From Frankia casuarinae (GTDB lineage Bacteria > Actinomycetota > Actinomycetes > Frankiales > Frankiaceae): 64,000 nucleotides of DNA. Below are positions 1 through 8,655 of this stretch, piece after piece (position 1 is the stretch's first letter; each line of letters begins with the position of its first letter). The stretch is from NCBI RefSeq assembly GCF_000013345.1, contig NC_007777.1:3162001-3226000 (forward strand), in the 5' to 3' direction. The notes beneath the pieces are model-generated. The model made no database searches, was not told where the DNA came from, and was given only the letters and a program-made list of their open reading frames with translations. The position numbers and the translations under genes are program-made.

Positions 1-3000
1 CTGGAGCATCGAAGTCGCGAGCACCACGTCGACCGGGATCCGGTCCTGGTTGCTCCGGGCGCGGGTGCGCTCGGCGAGGGGGTGCGGTGCCCGCCGGTCC
101 CGCTCCCTGCTCCGGAACGATGCGCGGACGTTCTCGGCGACGGCCTCCCGCCGCGCGGAGGTGTCGAGCTCGGGGTCGAAGGGGATCTCCAGGCGGCCCA
201 GCACCTCGCTGATGTCCGCCGACGAGACCCGGGAGGTCAGCTCCGAGATCGCGAGCATGCCGGTACCGGTGACGATGCGGTTGGCGAGCCCCTTGCGCCG
301 GCCGTGGGTACGCACCCGGGTGGTGACGTCGTCGTCGAGGTAGCGGCGCATGCCGGCGAGCTCGCGAGTGGCGTTGAAGTAGCCGACGAGGGTCAGATAG
401 GGCTCGGCGGGGGTGCCGTGCCGGTCGAACAGGGTCTGGCCGGCGAGGAGCAGGATCTCGGCGAGGCGGATCTCGGCGGACTTCATCCTCGTCCCGTGCG
501 CGCAGACGCCGAGGTAGCGCCGGCCCGGGGTGGCGGGGGTGACCGGGACCCGCCGGGAGAAGAACGTATCGGTCACGTCGATCACCTGGGGCGGGAAGAC
601 GGCGAGGCCGCGGCCGAAGACGCCGAGCACCTGGTCGCGAGCCCGCCTGGTGGTCGCCGTCGAGGCCACGATCTTCGGGCCGGTGAGCGCGCCGGCCGGG
701 ACCGGCCAGGTGCACAGCTCGTCGACCGCGCTCTCGAACAGGCCGACGGTGGTGCCGAGCGCACCGGAGATCAGATGCAGCTCGTCCTGAATGATCAGAT
801 CGGGCGGGCGCAGCCGGACGACCGGCTCGCTGGTCACGGCGGGCCGCCTGCCGCGGCTGTGGTGACGCTCGCCGCAGCCGGTGCGGGCGTCGAGGTCGTC
901 GTGGCGGTACCCGTGTCGGGGACAGCGTCGGCTCACCCGGCCGAACAGGATCCCCGCCTCGCCGCGCCAGGGCAGCTGGGCGAGTTTGTCGACGGTGGCG
1001 ATGACCAGGCTCGGGGCGTAGCGGTAGATCTCCTCGTCGACGGTGAGCACCGGCAGGCCCTCGTCGGGCGCCGCCCGCCGGGAGAACGGGCAGGCGTCGG
1101 CCCCCTCGCCGTTCGGGCAGTACAGCAGCACCCGGCGGAGGTCCTCGTCGACGTGGGCGTCGGTATGGGCCCCGAGCGCGCTGCCGCACCACGGGCAGCC
1201 CAGGGTCTGCAGGACGTTGGCCCGCTTGCCGTCGCCGGCCTCGCGCGCCTCGCCGACCTGGTCGCGGGCGTCCTCGAACCGGTTCGGGGACACCCCGCCG
1301 CCGACCCACAGACCGATGCGGAACGGCGTGGCACCCCAGGTCGCCGGGTTCGCACGGCGCTGCACCTCGGCGGCGCAGACCAGGGTGGCGGCCCGCTGGA
1401 ACTGCTGGGCGGTGAGCAGCCGCAGCGTGTACCGCATGAGGACGGCGACCCCGGCCTCGCCGGAGCGGGCCGCGGCGCCGGTGCCGACGGTCCCCTGTAG
1501 GCGGCGGATCGCGAAGGTGTAGGCGGTCAGGCCGAGGTAGGCCTCGGTCTTGCCGCCGCCGGTGGGGAAGAACAGCAGGTCGACGACGGCGGTGGCGTCC
1601 GCGGCCCGCTCCGGGTGCGCCGGGTCGGTCAGGGAGGGCAGGTTGAGCAGCACGAAGCCGAGCTGGAACGGCCGCCAGGAGGCCTCCCCCGCGCCCCGGG
1701 CCCGCACAGCAGCGGCGGCCGCAGCGTAGTCCAGCCCCTGCTCGTCGCGCAGCCGGGCGATCGCCGTGTGCCGGCGCTGGGCGGCCATCGCCTCGTTGGC
1801 GAACTGGAACGCGGCCAGCGCCTCGCGGTGGCGCGGCTGGTCCTGGTCGGTGAGCAGGGCGATACCGGCCCGGATACGGTCCGCCGCTCGGCGGGCGTCG
1901 CCGATTGCCGTGCGAGCGGCCGGGCGCAGCCGCGCCGGCAGGCCCGCGACCTCGGCCTCGCGCTCGTCGAGCCAGGATGCGTAACCGTCGGCGAGGGGCG
2001 TCAACCCGCGCCGCAGGGCGGCGGGCCCGGCCACGGCGAGAGTGTCCATGGCCAGTTCGACCCCGGCCAGCGGCGTGCCGGGCCCGGCGGGCGCGACCGT
2101 CGCCGGCACGTCGTAGGTGGGCAGCCAGGTGGTCTCCAGCCGGTGGGCGCACCGCTCACCGGGCCGGACGTGCGGATGCACCGCGACATTGCGACCGGTC
2201 GCGTAGCGACGCTCCCCCCGGTACAGCAGCTGGAGATGCAGATCCTCGTGATCCGCGTCGAGGGGCGGCGCGCCGGCGAGCGGCGCGCCGCCCCCGGGGG
2301 AGCCGGGGCCGGGGCCGAAACCGAGACCGGGGCCGGACCACTCGTCCGCGGGATCGTCGACGGGCAGGAAGACGGCGCGCGCGCCGTCCAGCGCGGTCAC
2401 CGACAGCGTCGGCTGGAACAGCCACGCCGTGTCCGCGGACGAGTGCGGCTCCGGTTGGCTGTTGACCAGCGTCAGCTCGACGACGCGACGGGCACCGCGC
2501 TCGCGGACGGCGACGACGAGGAAGACCCCGGTCTCGTCGTCGCCGACGAGCGGCATCCGCCGAGAACCGGCGCCCAGGTGATCGTCCAGGCGGATCTCCC
2601 GGTTCGCGAAGACCACCGGTTCGCGGGTCCACGCGCTGCGCTTGCGGCCCTCGTCGTCCTCCACCTCCCGCTTGGTGTAATGCCCCCAGGCCGCCGTGAC
2701 GGCGAGGACGTCGACCGGATCCGTGCCGTCGGTTCCGGCCGGCACGTCAGTTCCGGCCGGCACGGCGAAGGAGAGTCCCATCGACGACGCCCAGATCCGC
2801 CCCCGGTTCTGCGGGGTGGCGATCTCCGGCAGGTCGGCGTCCGCGTCGCCCTGCACAGCCGTCTCCGTGTCGGCGACGACGTCCGCGGCGGCGGCCTCCC
2901 GGGCACCGCGCGGAGCCGGCTTCGGCCCGAGCATGCCGACGAGGTACCGCTCGCGCGGGCCCATCGCCCTGGGGTGGAACTGCTCGCGCTCGCCGCCCCA

Positions 3001-3258
3001 CGGGCCGAGCAGATCCCGGCGGACGAGTTCGGCGAAGGCATCCCGGACCTCATAGGACGCCGCCGGCTCGAAGAGCTGTGGCGCGTCGAGGACCTCCGCG
3101 GCCGTACGGCCGTCGGCGCCCGCACCGGCCCCGTCGCCCGCACCGGTGCCGTCGCCCGCCGCGCCCCCCGGCGCGGCGGGCGACGGCGGCGCCCCCAGCG
3201 CCCCTGGGATCCCCCGCGGCACGGGGAACAGCCCACCCTCGGCCTCCGGCTCCACCAC
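1..3258 (-). CDS. drmA: DrmA, DISARM helicase (3' end beyond the window)
   Basis: This is the DISARM helicase, a core protein of a restriction-like antiphage system. The open frame runs off the left edge, so about 1086 N-terminal residues are visible and the last few hundred are missing. Seen in the translation are a GPWGGE...MGPRERYLVGMLGPK N-terminal block, a Walker A FFPTGGGKTEAY near residue 564, a Cys cluster (CPWCG then YCPNGE..C) around 687-720, a DELHLISG Walker B near 826 and a helicase-C motif VDVVLATSML at the edge. These match the DrmA family as I know it. The GTG start at 3258 is chosen because a GGGGGGAGA ribosome site lies 8 nt upstream. In class 1 DISARM, drmA normally follows drmMI directly. 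Here about 47 kb separates them, so it must be transcribed independently if it is expressed. Confidence 0.9.
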   Translation of the reverse strand, partial: MVEPEAEGGLFPVPRGIPGALGAPPSPAAPGGAAGDGTGAGDGAGAGADGRTAAEVLDAPQLFEPAASYEVRDAFAELVRRDLLGPWGGEREQFHPRAMGPRERYLVGMLGPKPAPRGAREAAAADVVADTETAVQGDADADLPEIATPQNRGRIWASSMGLSFAVPAGTDVPAGTDGTDPVDVLAVTAAWGHYTKREVEDDEGRKRSAWTREPVVFANREIRLDDHLGAGSRRMPLVGDDETGVFLVVAVRERGARRVVELTLVNSQPEPHSSADTAWLFQPTLSVTALDGARAVFLPVDDPADEWSGPGLGFGPGPGSPGGGAPLAGAPPLDADHEDLHLQLLYRGERRYATGRNVAVHPHVRPGERCAHRLETTWLPTYDVPATVAPAGPGTPLAGVELAMDTLAVAGPAALRRGLTPLADGYASWLDEREAEVAGLPARLRPAARTAIGDARRAADRIRAGIALLTDQDQPRHREALAAFQFANEAMAAQRRHTAIARLRDEQGLDYAAAAAAVRARGAGEASWRPFQLGFVLLNLPSLTDPAHPERAADATAVVDLLFFPTGGGKTEAYLGLTAYTFAIRRLQGTVGTGAAARSGEAGVAVLMRYTLRLLTAQQFQRAATLVCAAEVQRRANPATWGATPFRIGLWVGGGVSPNRFEDARDQVGEAREAGDGKRANVLQTLGCPWCGSALGAHTDAHVDEDLRRVLLYCPNGEGADACPFSRRAAPDEGLPVLTVDEEIYRYAPSLVIATVDKLAQLPWRGEAGILFGRVSRRCPRHGYRHDDLDARTGCGERHHSRGRRPAVTSEPVVRLRPPDLIIQDELHLISGALGTTVGLFESAVDELCTWPVPAGALTGPKIVASTATTRRARDQVLGVFGRGLAVFPPQVIDVTDTFFSRRVPVTPATPGRRYLGVCAHGTRMKSAEIRLAEILLLAGQTLFDRHGTPAEPYLTLVGYFNATRELAGMRRYLDDDVTTRVRTHGRRKGLANRIVTGTGMLAISELTSRVSSADISEVLGRLEIPFDPELDTSARREAVAENVRASFRSRERDRRAPHPLAERTRARSNQDRIPVDVVLATSMLQ

Positions 3259-3320
3259 GGCGCGTCTCCCCCCTCGGCATCCACCGGGCCTCGACGACCC
3301 GCCACGAATGCTGTGCCCTC

Positions 3321-3379
3321 GATTGCCGCATACTTGATCGCCGCATACTTGATTGCTGTGTACTTGATTGCTGTGTACT
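3321..3379. repeat. 15-bp tandem repeat (4 units) upstream of drmA
   Basis: Four units of the type GATTGCYGYRTACTT lie just upstream of the drmA start. The second copy of the region (8775-8818) has three. The array lies where the drmA promoter would be expected, so unit number could alter spacing. Confidence 0.85.
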
Positions 3380-3520
3380 CGGTTCACAGACTACACCACC
3401 GTCATCGGCGACGAAAGCCACCATCCCACCCGGGTCCGACACGTCGGCCGGTGAATGCGCAGGACCTGAGCACGGTCCACGGTCCCCTGGACCGTGCCTT
3501 GCCCCCCACAACGTGGCCAC

Positions 3521-3564
3521 CGCGCATGGACCACCGCGCATGGGACCACCGCGCATGGGACCAC
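3521..3564. repeat. 15-bp tandem repeat (3 units)
   Basis: There are three units of CGCGCATGGGACCAC, the first being one base shorter. The copy at 8960-9018 has four units. No coding frame uses it. Confidence 0.85.
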
Positions 3565-3613
3565 CGCGCGATCATGCGGACCCGACCTCGTGAACGCTCG
3601 CGCGGGTCAGTGC

Positions 3614-3709
3614 TCAGGGCATCCGGGCGACACCGCCGTACCAGCTGACCTGGGCATCGGTCGGGCCGTCCGGGGTCACCTCGGCCCGCCAGCGATGGAC
3701 GATCTGCAC
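3614..3709 (-). pseudogene. DUF574-type SAM methyltransferase, C-terminal scrap (copy A)
   Basis: The last 31 codons of a PF04672-type methyltransferase (VQIVHRWRAE...SWYGGVARMP) lie inside the 508-bp repeat. The upstream part is lost at the repeat boundary, where unrelated sequence begins. The fuller fragment is at 9068-9320. Family assignment comes from the FFDGLELVEPG-VHRWR ending seen in that copy. Confidence 0.7.
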
Positions 3710-3929
3710 CACCCCTTGGTTGCACACGCACTTGTAGGACGGCTCGGCAGTCTTCGTCGTCGGTGTGGCCCGGGTGCCCGCCGCGGCTCGGCCCCACGCG
3801 GCGGGCTCGGGATCTGCGCGGATGACGGCCGAGTTGCCACCCAGGGCGCCCTGGCCAGTGCGCATGGCCAGTGCGCCCTGGCCTCCGGGCCGACTGTCTC
3901 TGTGGCCGATTCGAGCCGCGAGTTCTGCC

Positions 3930-3957
3930 TTAACTTCACGCCACTTGAGCGTAGACT
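3930..3957 (+). promoter_or_regulatory. Putative promoter of the toxin-antitoxin operon
   Basis: TTAACT (3930-3935), a 16-bp spacer and TAGACT (3952-3957) precede the GTG start by 6 bp, which implies a leaderless mRNA. The hipBA promoter at 60919-60946 has the same TTAAC-N17-TAGACT layout. Confidence 0.4.
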
Positions 3958-3963
3958 GAGATC

Positions 3964-4263
3964 GTGACGACGCTGCCCTTCACGGATGCTCGGAACCGCC
4001 TCTCGGAGCTGCTCGACGACGTCGAGCGAACCCATGACCGGGTAGAGATCACACGCCATGGTCATGCCGTGGCGATCCTCGTCTCGCCTGACGACCTCGC
4101 GGCGCTGGAGGAGACCGTCGAGGTGTTGTCGAACCGCGAGACCATGCGGCAGTTGGCCGAGTCCCGCGCCGCTGTCGAGGCCGGCGACGTGCTTGACGCC
4201 GAGGACCTGGCGGCGCTCATGGCCAAGCGCGCCGCGCCGGATGCCAGGAGACGCTCGTCATGA
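3964..4263 (+). CDS. Phd/YefM-family antitoxin
   Basis: A 99-residue antitoxin of a type II toxin-antitoxin pair. The family binds DNA through its N-terminal half and neutralises its toxin through the C-terminal tail. The N-terminus (LPFTDARNRLSELLDDVERTHDRVEITRHGHAVAILVS) is the classic Phd/YefM fold signature, and the second half is acidic and helical. The GTG start sits just after a good -10 box. Its stop overlaps the toxin start in an ATGA junction, the usual arrangement for translational coupling. Such pairs autoregulate as toxin-antitoxin complexes. It is accessory DNA lying between the two 508-bp repeats and next to an IS200/IS605 element. Confidence 0.88.
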   Translation: MTTLPFTDARNRLSELLDDVERTHDRVEITRHGHAVAILVSPDDLAALEETVEVLSNRETMRQLAESRAAVEAGDVLDAEDLAALMAKRAAPDARRRSS

Positions 4264-4547
4264 CGGGCGCTGCCGGGCCGTACCGTCTTGAGATCACCGG
4301 TCCGGCGGCCCGCGCGCTTGCTGGACGTATACCGGAAAAGGTCGCCACGGCCGTACACGAGTTCATCACCACGACGCTCCTGGAGAACCCGCACAGGCTC
4401 GGTAAGCGTCTCCTCTACCCGCCCTACGCTGGAACCTGGTCGGCGCGGCGAGGCATGTACCGGGTGCTCTATGAGATTGACGAAGAGAACCGCATCGTTC
4501 TCGTGACCGCCGTAGAGCACCGCGCCGACGCATACCGCGGGCGTTGA
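4260..4547 (+). CDS. RelE/ParE-family toxin
   Basis: A 95-residue protein of the RelE superfamily, whose members typically cleave mRNA on the ribosome. Visible features are the small basic fold, the central LLYPPYAGTWSARRGMYRVLYEID segment and the ending VLVTAVEHRADAYR. The last segment contains the H-R-x-x-x-Y found at the end of RelE toxins. It overlaps the upstream antitoxin by 4 bp. Length and order (antitoxin first) fit the family. The exact subfamily (RelE or ParE) cannot be fixed by eye. Confidence 0.87.
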   Translation: MTGAAGPYRLEITGPAARALAGRIPEKVATAVHEFITTTLLENPHRLGKRLLYPPYAGTWSARRGMYRVLYEIDEENRIVLVTAVEHRADAYRGR

Positions 4548-4723
4548 GCGGCGAGACCGCAGCGTGCCGGTACGAGCACCGCCGATGTCCCCCTGCTTGC
4601 ACATATGGCGCCGGAAGCCTGACGAAGCACCGACCCCTTCCTCACGCGTCCGTTGCCTTGCTCCAGCGGGGCTGCCGCCGCGAGCAAACGCAGTCCTGTC
4701 CGCCGACGACTTCGGTCAACTCC

Positions 4724-5431
4724 TCACCTCAGTGAGCCTTTCCGCGCAACGATCGATAGCTCTGCGTGAGCATCACGGACGGTAGGCGGCTGGGTGGCTG
4801 AAGGGGGGCGGTGACAACGGAAGCTCACCAGTCGTGAGCAGGCGGTGCTCGTGCTGCGCTGGTTCGCCGACGCCACCCAGGTCACCCAGGTGCGGCGGGC
4901 GTTCACCTCAACAACCGTCCGCCCGGCGCTTTCAGCCTTGGCACGCGGCACGTTGAAGAACACCCCCCACCCGGCGTCGAGGATCGACGTGTTAAGCCCA
5001 GTCTTGGCGGCCTGCCCGTTGGGCAGGAACGCTCCCGGCCGGTCGGGGTCAGGCTTGGGCGCGGCCCGCTTGACCATACTCTTGATGTTAAGTTTTTCGA
5101 CGGCGATCAGGTCGTGGTCGCGGACGAGTTCGAGCGCGGTCTTGTTCGCGAGATCGACCCGCTGCCGGGCGACTGCGCGGGACCGCGCCGCAACCCGTGC
5201 CACGGCCTTCTTCCGTCGCTTCGAGCCCCACTTCTTGCGGGACAGGTCTCGCTGCGCGTCGGCAAGGCGTTCGGCGGACCGTTCGAGGAAACGCGGGTTG
5301 CCGTAGTGGTCGCCGTTCGAGGTAGTCACCAACGACGCGACCCCGACATCCAGGCCGACCACCGCGCCCGTGGGTTCCACCACCGCGGCGGGAACGTCGT
5401 CACACGAGAGCACGAGGTACCAGCGGGCACC
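4724..5431 (-). pseudogene. tnpB: IS605 tnpB, 3' part, disrupted
   Basis: This is the RuvC-like middle of a TnpB nuclease: ARWYLVLSCDDVP...VVGLDVGVASLVTTSNGD, then VEKLNIKSMVKRAA. The 5' part is at 7419-7914 on the other side of the nested IS607 element. Fusing the two at the shared GGCACC restores VKREGARWYLVLSCDD. After VVEVNARRT the expected four-Cys zinc ribbon is absent and unrelated residues follow, so the end is degenerate as well. It is not expected to be functional. Confidence 0.85.
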
Positions 5432-5463
5432 GTTGCATCGTGATGATCGATAGCGCTCATCAC

Positions 5464-6789
5464 CTATGCCGCCTCGCCTCTCGGCGAGGCGCCCCCGGTC
5501 TGACCGGCCGTGGCCGTGCCGGGTTCCCGCTTCCCAGCCACCTGCCCGCTTGCGCGGGTCTTCTGGTCGGCTCCACGGGCGTTTTCCGTCTCCGGTGTAC
5601 TGGCGGCGACGAGGTGGTGCAGGTTGATCGCGGCGTTGTGGTCGCGGTCGAGTACCAGCCCGCAGGACTGGCAGGTGAAGGTGCGCTCGGACAGCGTCAG
5701 GCTTGGGTTTCGCCAGCCGCAGCCGGAGCAGGTCTTCGAGCTGGGATACCAGCGGTCGGCGACGACGAGCGTCGATCCGTACCAGCGGGTCTTGTAGGCA
5801 AGCTGCCGGCGGACCTCGGCCATGCCGGCGTCGGCGACCGCGCGGGCGAGCCGCCGGTTACGGACCATCCCGGCGACGTGCAGATCTTCGACGACGACCG
5901 TGTCGTGGGACCGGGCGAGCCGGGTCGTGAGCTTGTGCAGCCCGTTGTGGCGCTGGTTCGCGACCCGGACATGGATCGTCGCGAGCTGGGCGGCGCGCTG
6001 CCGCCGCCCAGCGCTGCCCGGCTTCGACCGGGCGTGGGCCCGCGACGCCCGGCGCAGTCGCCGTTCGGCCCGCTGGTAGTGCTTCGGGTTGGGAACGGTC
6101 TGCCCGGTCGACAGAACGGCGAGGTGCTTCACGCCGAGGTCGACGCCGACGGGGCCGCCCGCGCGTTGCCGTCGCGACGGCCGCTCGGGAACGTCGCGGT
6201 CGACCTCGACGGTGAACGACACGAACCAGCGGCCTGCGGTCCGGGACACGGTCGCGCCGAGCAGCCGCGCCCGGCCGCCAGCCGGCCGGTCAGGGCGCCC
6301 ATCGGCTCGTGGACCTTCACCCGCCCGATCCGGGGCAGCTTCACGTAGGTCTCGTCAGCCGGGCCGTAGGCGCCGGTGGTGTACCGGAACGAGTCACGGG
6401 CCCTCCCGCGCTTCTTGAACCTGGGAAAGCCGACCCGCCGGCCCTTCCGCTTCCCTTGCCGGGAGTCGGTGACGTTCTTCAACCCGCGGGCAAGCTGGTC
6501 GAGCCCGGCGCGGAACGCCTCCTTCGAGCACTCGCTCCACCAGGGGGCAACGTCGTTCTTCACCTGGTTCCAGCGCAGCCGCAGCGCGGGCAGCGTCCAC
6601 GGCACCGCGGTGAGCGCGTCGCCGGTCAGGCCGTAGCTCTGCTCGGCGTCGCGCTGCGCGAGCGCCGCCTTCACCCAAGCCCAGGCCCCAGTTGTAGACG
6701 AACCGGGCCGCCCCGGCGTGGCGGGCCAGGCCGGCCAGGTGGGCGTCGTTCGGGTCGAGGGCGAACCGGTACGCCTGCAACGTCGTCAT
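5464..6789 (-). pseudogene. tnpB: IS607 tnpB, two frameshifts
   Basis: This is an RNA-guided RuvC-like nuclease gene of the TnpB family, broken by two shifts. The N-terminal frame MTTLQAYRFALDPND...FVYNWGL ends near 6676, where one extra base breaks WVKAALAQRDAEQ. The middle frame (RRVGFPRFKKRGRARDSFRYTTG) leaves register near 6270. The last frame then carries GVDLGVKHLAVLS, VVVEDLHVAGM and the zinc ribbon CSGCGW...CQSCGLVLDRDHNAAIN, which contains the catalytic D-R-D-x-N region. All three RuvC motifs are therefore present but in separate frames. The 3' end overlaps a strong hairpin (about 5469-5488) where the guide RNA of this family would lie. Confidence 0.88.
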
Positions 6790-7358
6790 TCGGCTGCCTC
6801 GGTGGCGGCGGCGACCGCACGCGTGGCACGGTTCACGGCGGCCCGGCGACCGTACAACCGGGCGCACAGCGACGTCAGGATCTCGGTGACGTCGCCCACC
6901 AGGTCGTCGTCGACCTCGCCCGGGTCGACGACCAGCAGCCGCCGGCCCTGCGCCGACAGCGCCGCTTCGACATACTCGGCGCCGAACCGGGCGAAGCGGT
7001 CGCGGTACTCGACGACGATCGTCGCCACGTCCGGGTCGCGCAGCAGCGCAAGGAACTTCCGGCGGTGGCCATTGAGTGCCGAGCCGACCTCGGTCACGAC
7101 CTTGTCGACGGGCAGGTTCTGCCCGGTCGCCCAGGCTGTCACCCGGGCGACCTGCCGGTCCAGGTCGGGACGCTGGTCCGCCGACGACACCCGGGCGTAC
7201 ACGGCGGTCAGCCCATCGCCCGTCGGCTGGTCAGGTTCGCCGACGAGGATCAGCCCGCCGACCCTGCGCGCCGGAACTGGGAGCTTGCCGGCCGCGTACC
7301 AACGGCGCGCGGTCACATACGCCACACCCTGCGACTCGGCCCACTCCTTGAGGTTCAC
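6786..7358 (-). CDS. tnpA: IS607-family serine recombinase TnpA
   Basis: A small serine-family transposase of about 190 residues. The N-terminal MerR-like helix-turn-helix is NLKEWAESQGVAYVTARRWYAAGKLPVPARRVGG. The resolvase domain follows as TAVYARVSSADQRPDLDRQVARV, with the nucleophilic Ser in ARVSS, then VVEYRDRFARFGAEYVEAAL. This order (DNA binding first, catalytic second) is typical of IS607 TnpA. The GTG start at 7358 is chosen because the helix-turn-helix begins there; the frame upstream of it belongs to the interrupted IS605 tnpB. Its stop overlaps tnpB (ATGA). The gene looks intact. Confidence 0.9.
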   Translation of the reverse strand: MNLKEWAESQGVAYVTARRWYAAGKLPVPARRVGGLILVGEPDQPTGDGLTAVYARVSSADQRPDLDRQVARVTAWATGQNLPVDKVVTEVGSALNGHRRKFLALLRDPDVATIVVEYRDRFARFGAEYVEAALSAQGRRLLVVDPGEVDDDLVGDVTEILTSLCARLYGRRAAVNRATRAVAAATEAAE

Positions 7359-7418
7359 ATGACCATCATAGCTCACTATAGAGCGCCAATGACTACTGGA
7401 CGAGCGACAGTTGGCACC

Positions 7419-7914
7419 CTCGCGTTTGACGGACAGGATCTTGACTGCGCCCTGTACCGGCCGGCGCTGGTGGACCTTCACGTGCCCGACACCCTGGAAC
7501 CGCACAAACGTCCGGGCCGGGTTGTCAGGCTGGGAGTCCCAACGGCAGCCGTCGTTGTCGACAGGCCACGTCACGGTGTCGAAGTGCCCGGCGCCCTTGA
7601 AGCGCGGGTAGCCGGGCGTCTCGCCAGCCTTCACATGGCGGAAGAACGCGGCGAACGACAGGTTGAGGCGTCGCAGGGTGGCCTACTGGGAGGAGAACGA
7701 CCATCGGGCCTGAGGTGGGTCGTACGCCCGGATGTCCTTCAGCTGGGCCGACTTGGTCCCCGTACTCGACCCTGGTCTTCGACGGGTGCGCGTAGGCGCC
7801 CCGACGCTCCCGCAACGCCGCGTTGTAGAGCGCGCGGTGGTCGTTCAGCATCACGGTCAACGACGCGACCTGATGCGCCGTCGGGCGCAGCAGGAACTTG
7901 TACGTCCGCCTCAC
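7419..7914 (-). pseudogene. tnpB: IS605 tnpB, 5' part, frameshifted
   Basis: The N-terminus RRTYKFLLRPTAHQVASLTVMLNDHRALYNAALRERRGAY is the usual TnpB helix-turn-helix opening. The frame shifts near 7740 and continues as MKAGETPGYPRFKGAGHFDTVTWPVDNDGCRWDSQ...ILSVKREGA, where the IS607 element cuts in. The continuation is at 5431-4724. Confidence 0.85.
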
Positions 7915-8332
7915 GCGCCGCCGCCTTGCGCCACGGGCGTTCGTTCTGCGTCTCGATGTACCGGGTCACCGTCCCGGCTGACACCGCGCCGACGGTCGCC
8001 ACGAAGTACGACCGGGACCACAGGGTGGGCAGCCGGGATCTGAGATGCGGGAACTCGGCGCGCAGCACGTGGGACGTGAAGCCCTTCAACTGGTTCGCAA
8101 CGTACGACGGGGAGTGCTTCGGGTGAGCCTTGACGAACAGGTGCACGTGGTCCGGCTCGACCTCCAGCGCGATGACCGGCCAGTCATGCTCGGCGCACTT
8201 CTCGCGCAGCAGCGCGTCAAGCCGCTCGCGCACCCCGCCGGTGAGCACGGGACGGCGATACTTGGGGCACCACACGACGTGGTAGCCGAGGTCGTAGACC
8301 CCGCCCGCGCCCGCCGTCACCTGCCGTCCCAT
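7739..8332 (-). CDS. tnpA: IS200/IS605 Y1 transposase TnpA
   Basis: A single-strand transposase of the HUH/Y1 family. It has YHVVWCPKYRRPVL near the start, the metal-binding HVHLFV (HUH) motif and TVTRYIETQ carrying the catalytic Tyr. These proteins are usually near 140 residues. Here the frame stays open for a further 60 residues of unrelated sequence that overlaps the start of tnpB at 7914, so the original stop has probably been lost by a small shift. Function is possible but uncertain. Confidence 0.87.
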   Translation of the reverse strand: MGRQVTAGAGGVYDLGYHVVWCPKYRRPVLTGGVRERLDALLREKCAEHDWPVIALEVEPDHVHLFVKAHPKHSPSYVANQLKGFTSHVLRAEFPHLRSRLPTLWSRSYFVATVGAVSAGTVTRYIETQNERPWRKAAAREADVQVPAAPDGASGRVVDRDAERPPRALQRGVAGASGRLRAPVEDQGRVRGPSRPS

Positions 8333-8391
8333 GCCACCGACTATACCAGCGTGGCATGTCTAGTCACTTGCGGTCCGTAGCGGATTCCCCT

Positions 8392-8407
8392 GTCGCCTGA
8401 AGGCGAC
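8392..8407. repeat. Terminal hairpin of the IS605-type element
   Basis: GTCGCC-TGAA-GGCGAC is a perfect 6-bp stem with a tetraloop. It lies about 60 bp beyond the tnpA start, the position where IS200/IS605 ends carry the hairpin recognised by TnpA. Confidence 0.5.
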
Positions 8408-8455
8408 AATCCCCTCCGGACAACTCGATGGGCGGACCCGGCGAGTCTTCGGTGG

Positions 8456-8655
8456 ATGATCTGGGCCTACATCAGGGCTGGCGGCGCGGCGGAGACGTCC
8501 CGTCCCCGCGGGGGCCTACCCGCCGAGGTGTGGGCGCTCGACTGGCACCGGCTGTGGATTATCGCCTGGTATCTCGACCAGGCGGCCGTGTGGATGCCGG
8601 AGCCGGACCGGGATGCCTTCGTGGCCTCGGTGGTGCGCCCCTGGACCCTCTGCCG
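8456..8655 (+). pseudogene. Fragment of an unrecognised protein
   Basis: An open frame reads MIWAYIRAGG...ALDWHRLWIIAWYLDQAAVWMPEPDRDAFVASVVRPW and runs straight into the 508-bp repeat, where its sense is lost. The Trp-rich helical stretch and normal composition suggest a real gene cut on both sides, by the IS605 end on the left and the repeat on the right. No family is recognised. Confidence 0.35.

Larger units (their letters stand above)
3202..3709. repeat. 508-bp direct repeat, copy A
   Basis: This is nearly identical to 8656-9163 in the same orientation. It holds the first codons of drmA, its leader, two 15-bp tandem arrays and the 3' end of a DUF574-type methyltransferase. Both copies are exactly 508 bp because two 15-bp copy-number differences cancel out (4 and 3 units here, 3 and 4 in the other copy). 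Confidence 0.93.
5432..7418. mobile_element. IS607-family element inserted in an IS605 tnpB
   Basis: This 1987-bp element is flanked by GGCACC on both sides (5426-5431 and 7413-7418). Removing it rejoins the host tnpB reading frame. It carries a serine recombinase tnpA and a tnpB, both on the minus strand with an ATGA overlap. Insertion next to GG fits IS607 target preference. Confidence 0.85.
4724..8420. mobile_element. IS200/IS605-type element with a nested IS607 element (approximate ends)
   Basis: Y1 tnpA (8332-7739) and tnpB read leftwards. tnpB is split by an IS607-family element at 5432-7418, so the original element was about 1.7 kb, a normal IS605 size. The right end carries a GTCGCC-TGAA-GGCGAC hairpin at 8392-8407, as this family uses terminal hairpins rather than inverted repeats. 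The exact left end is not resolved. Confidence 0.75.

Noticed and set aside
82-3648. Long plus-strand frames at the left edge
   Set aside because: They lie opposite drmA, whose minus-strand frame shows Walker A, Walker B and Cys-cluster motifs. The plus-strand translations have none.
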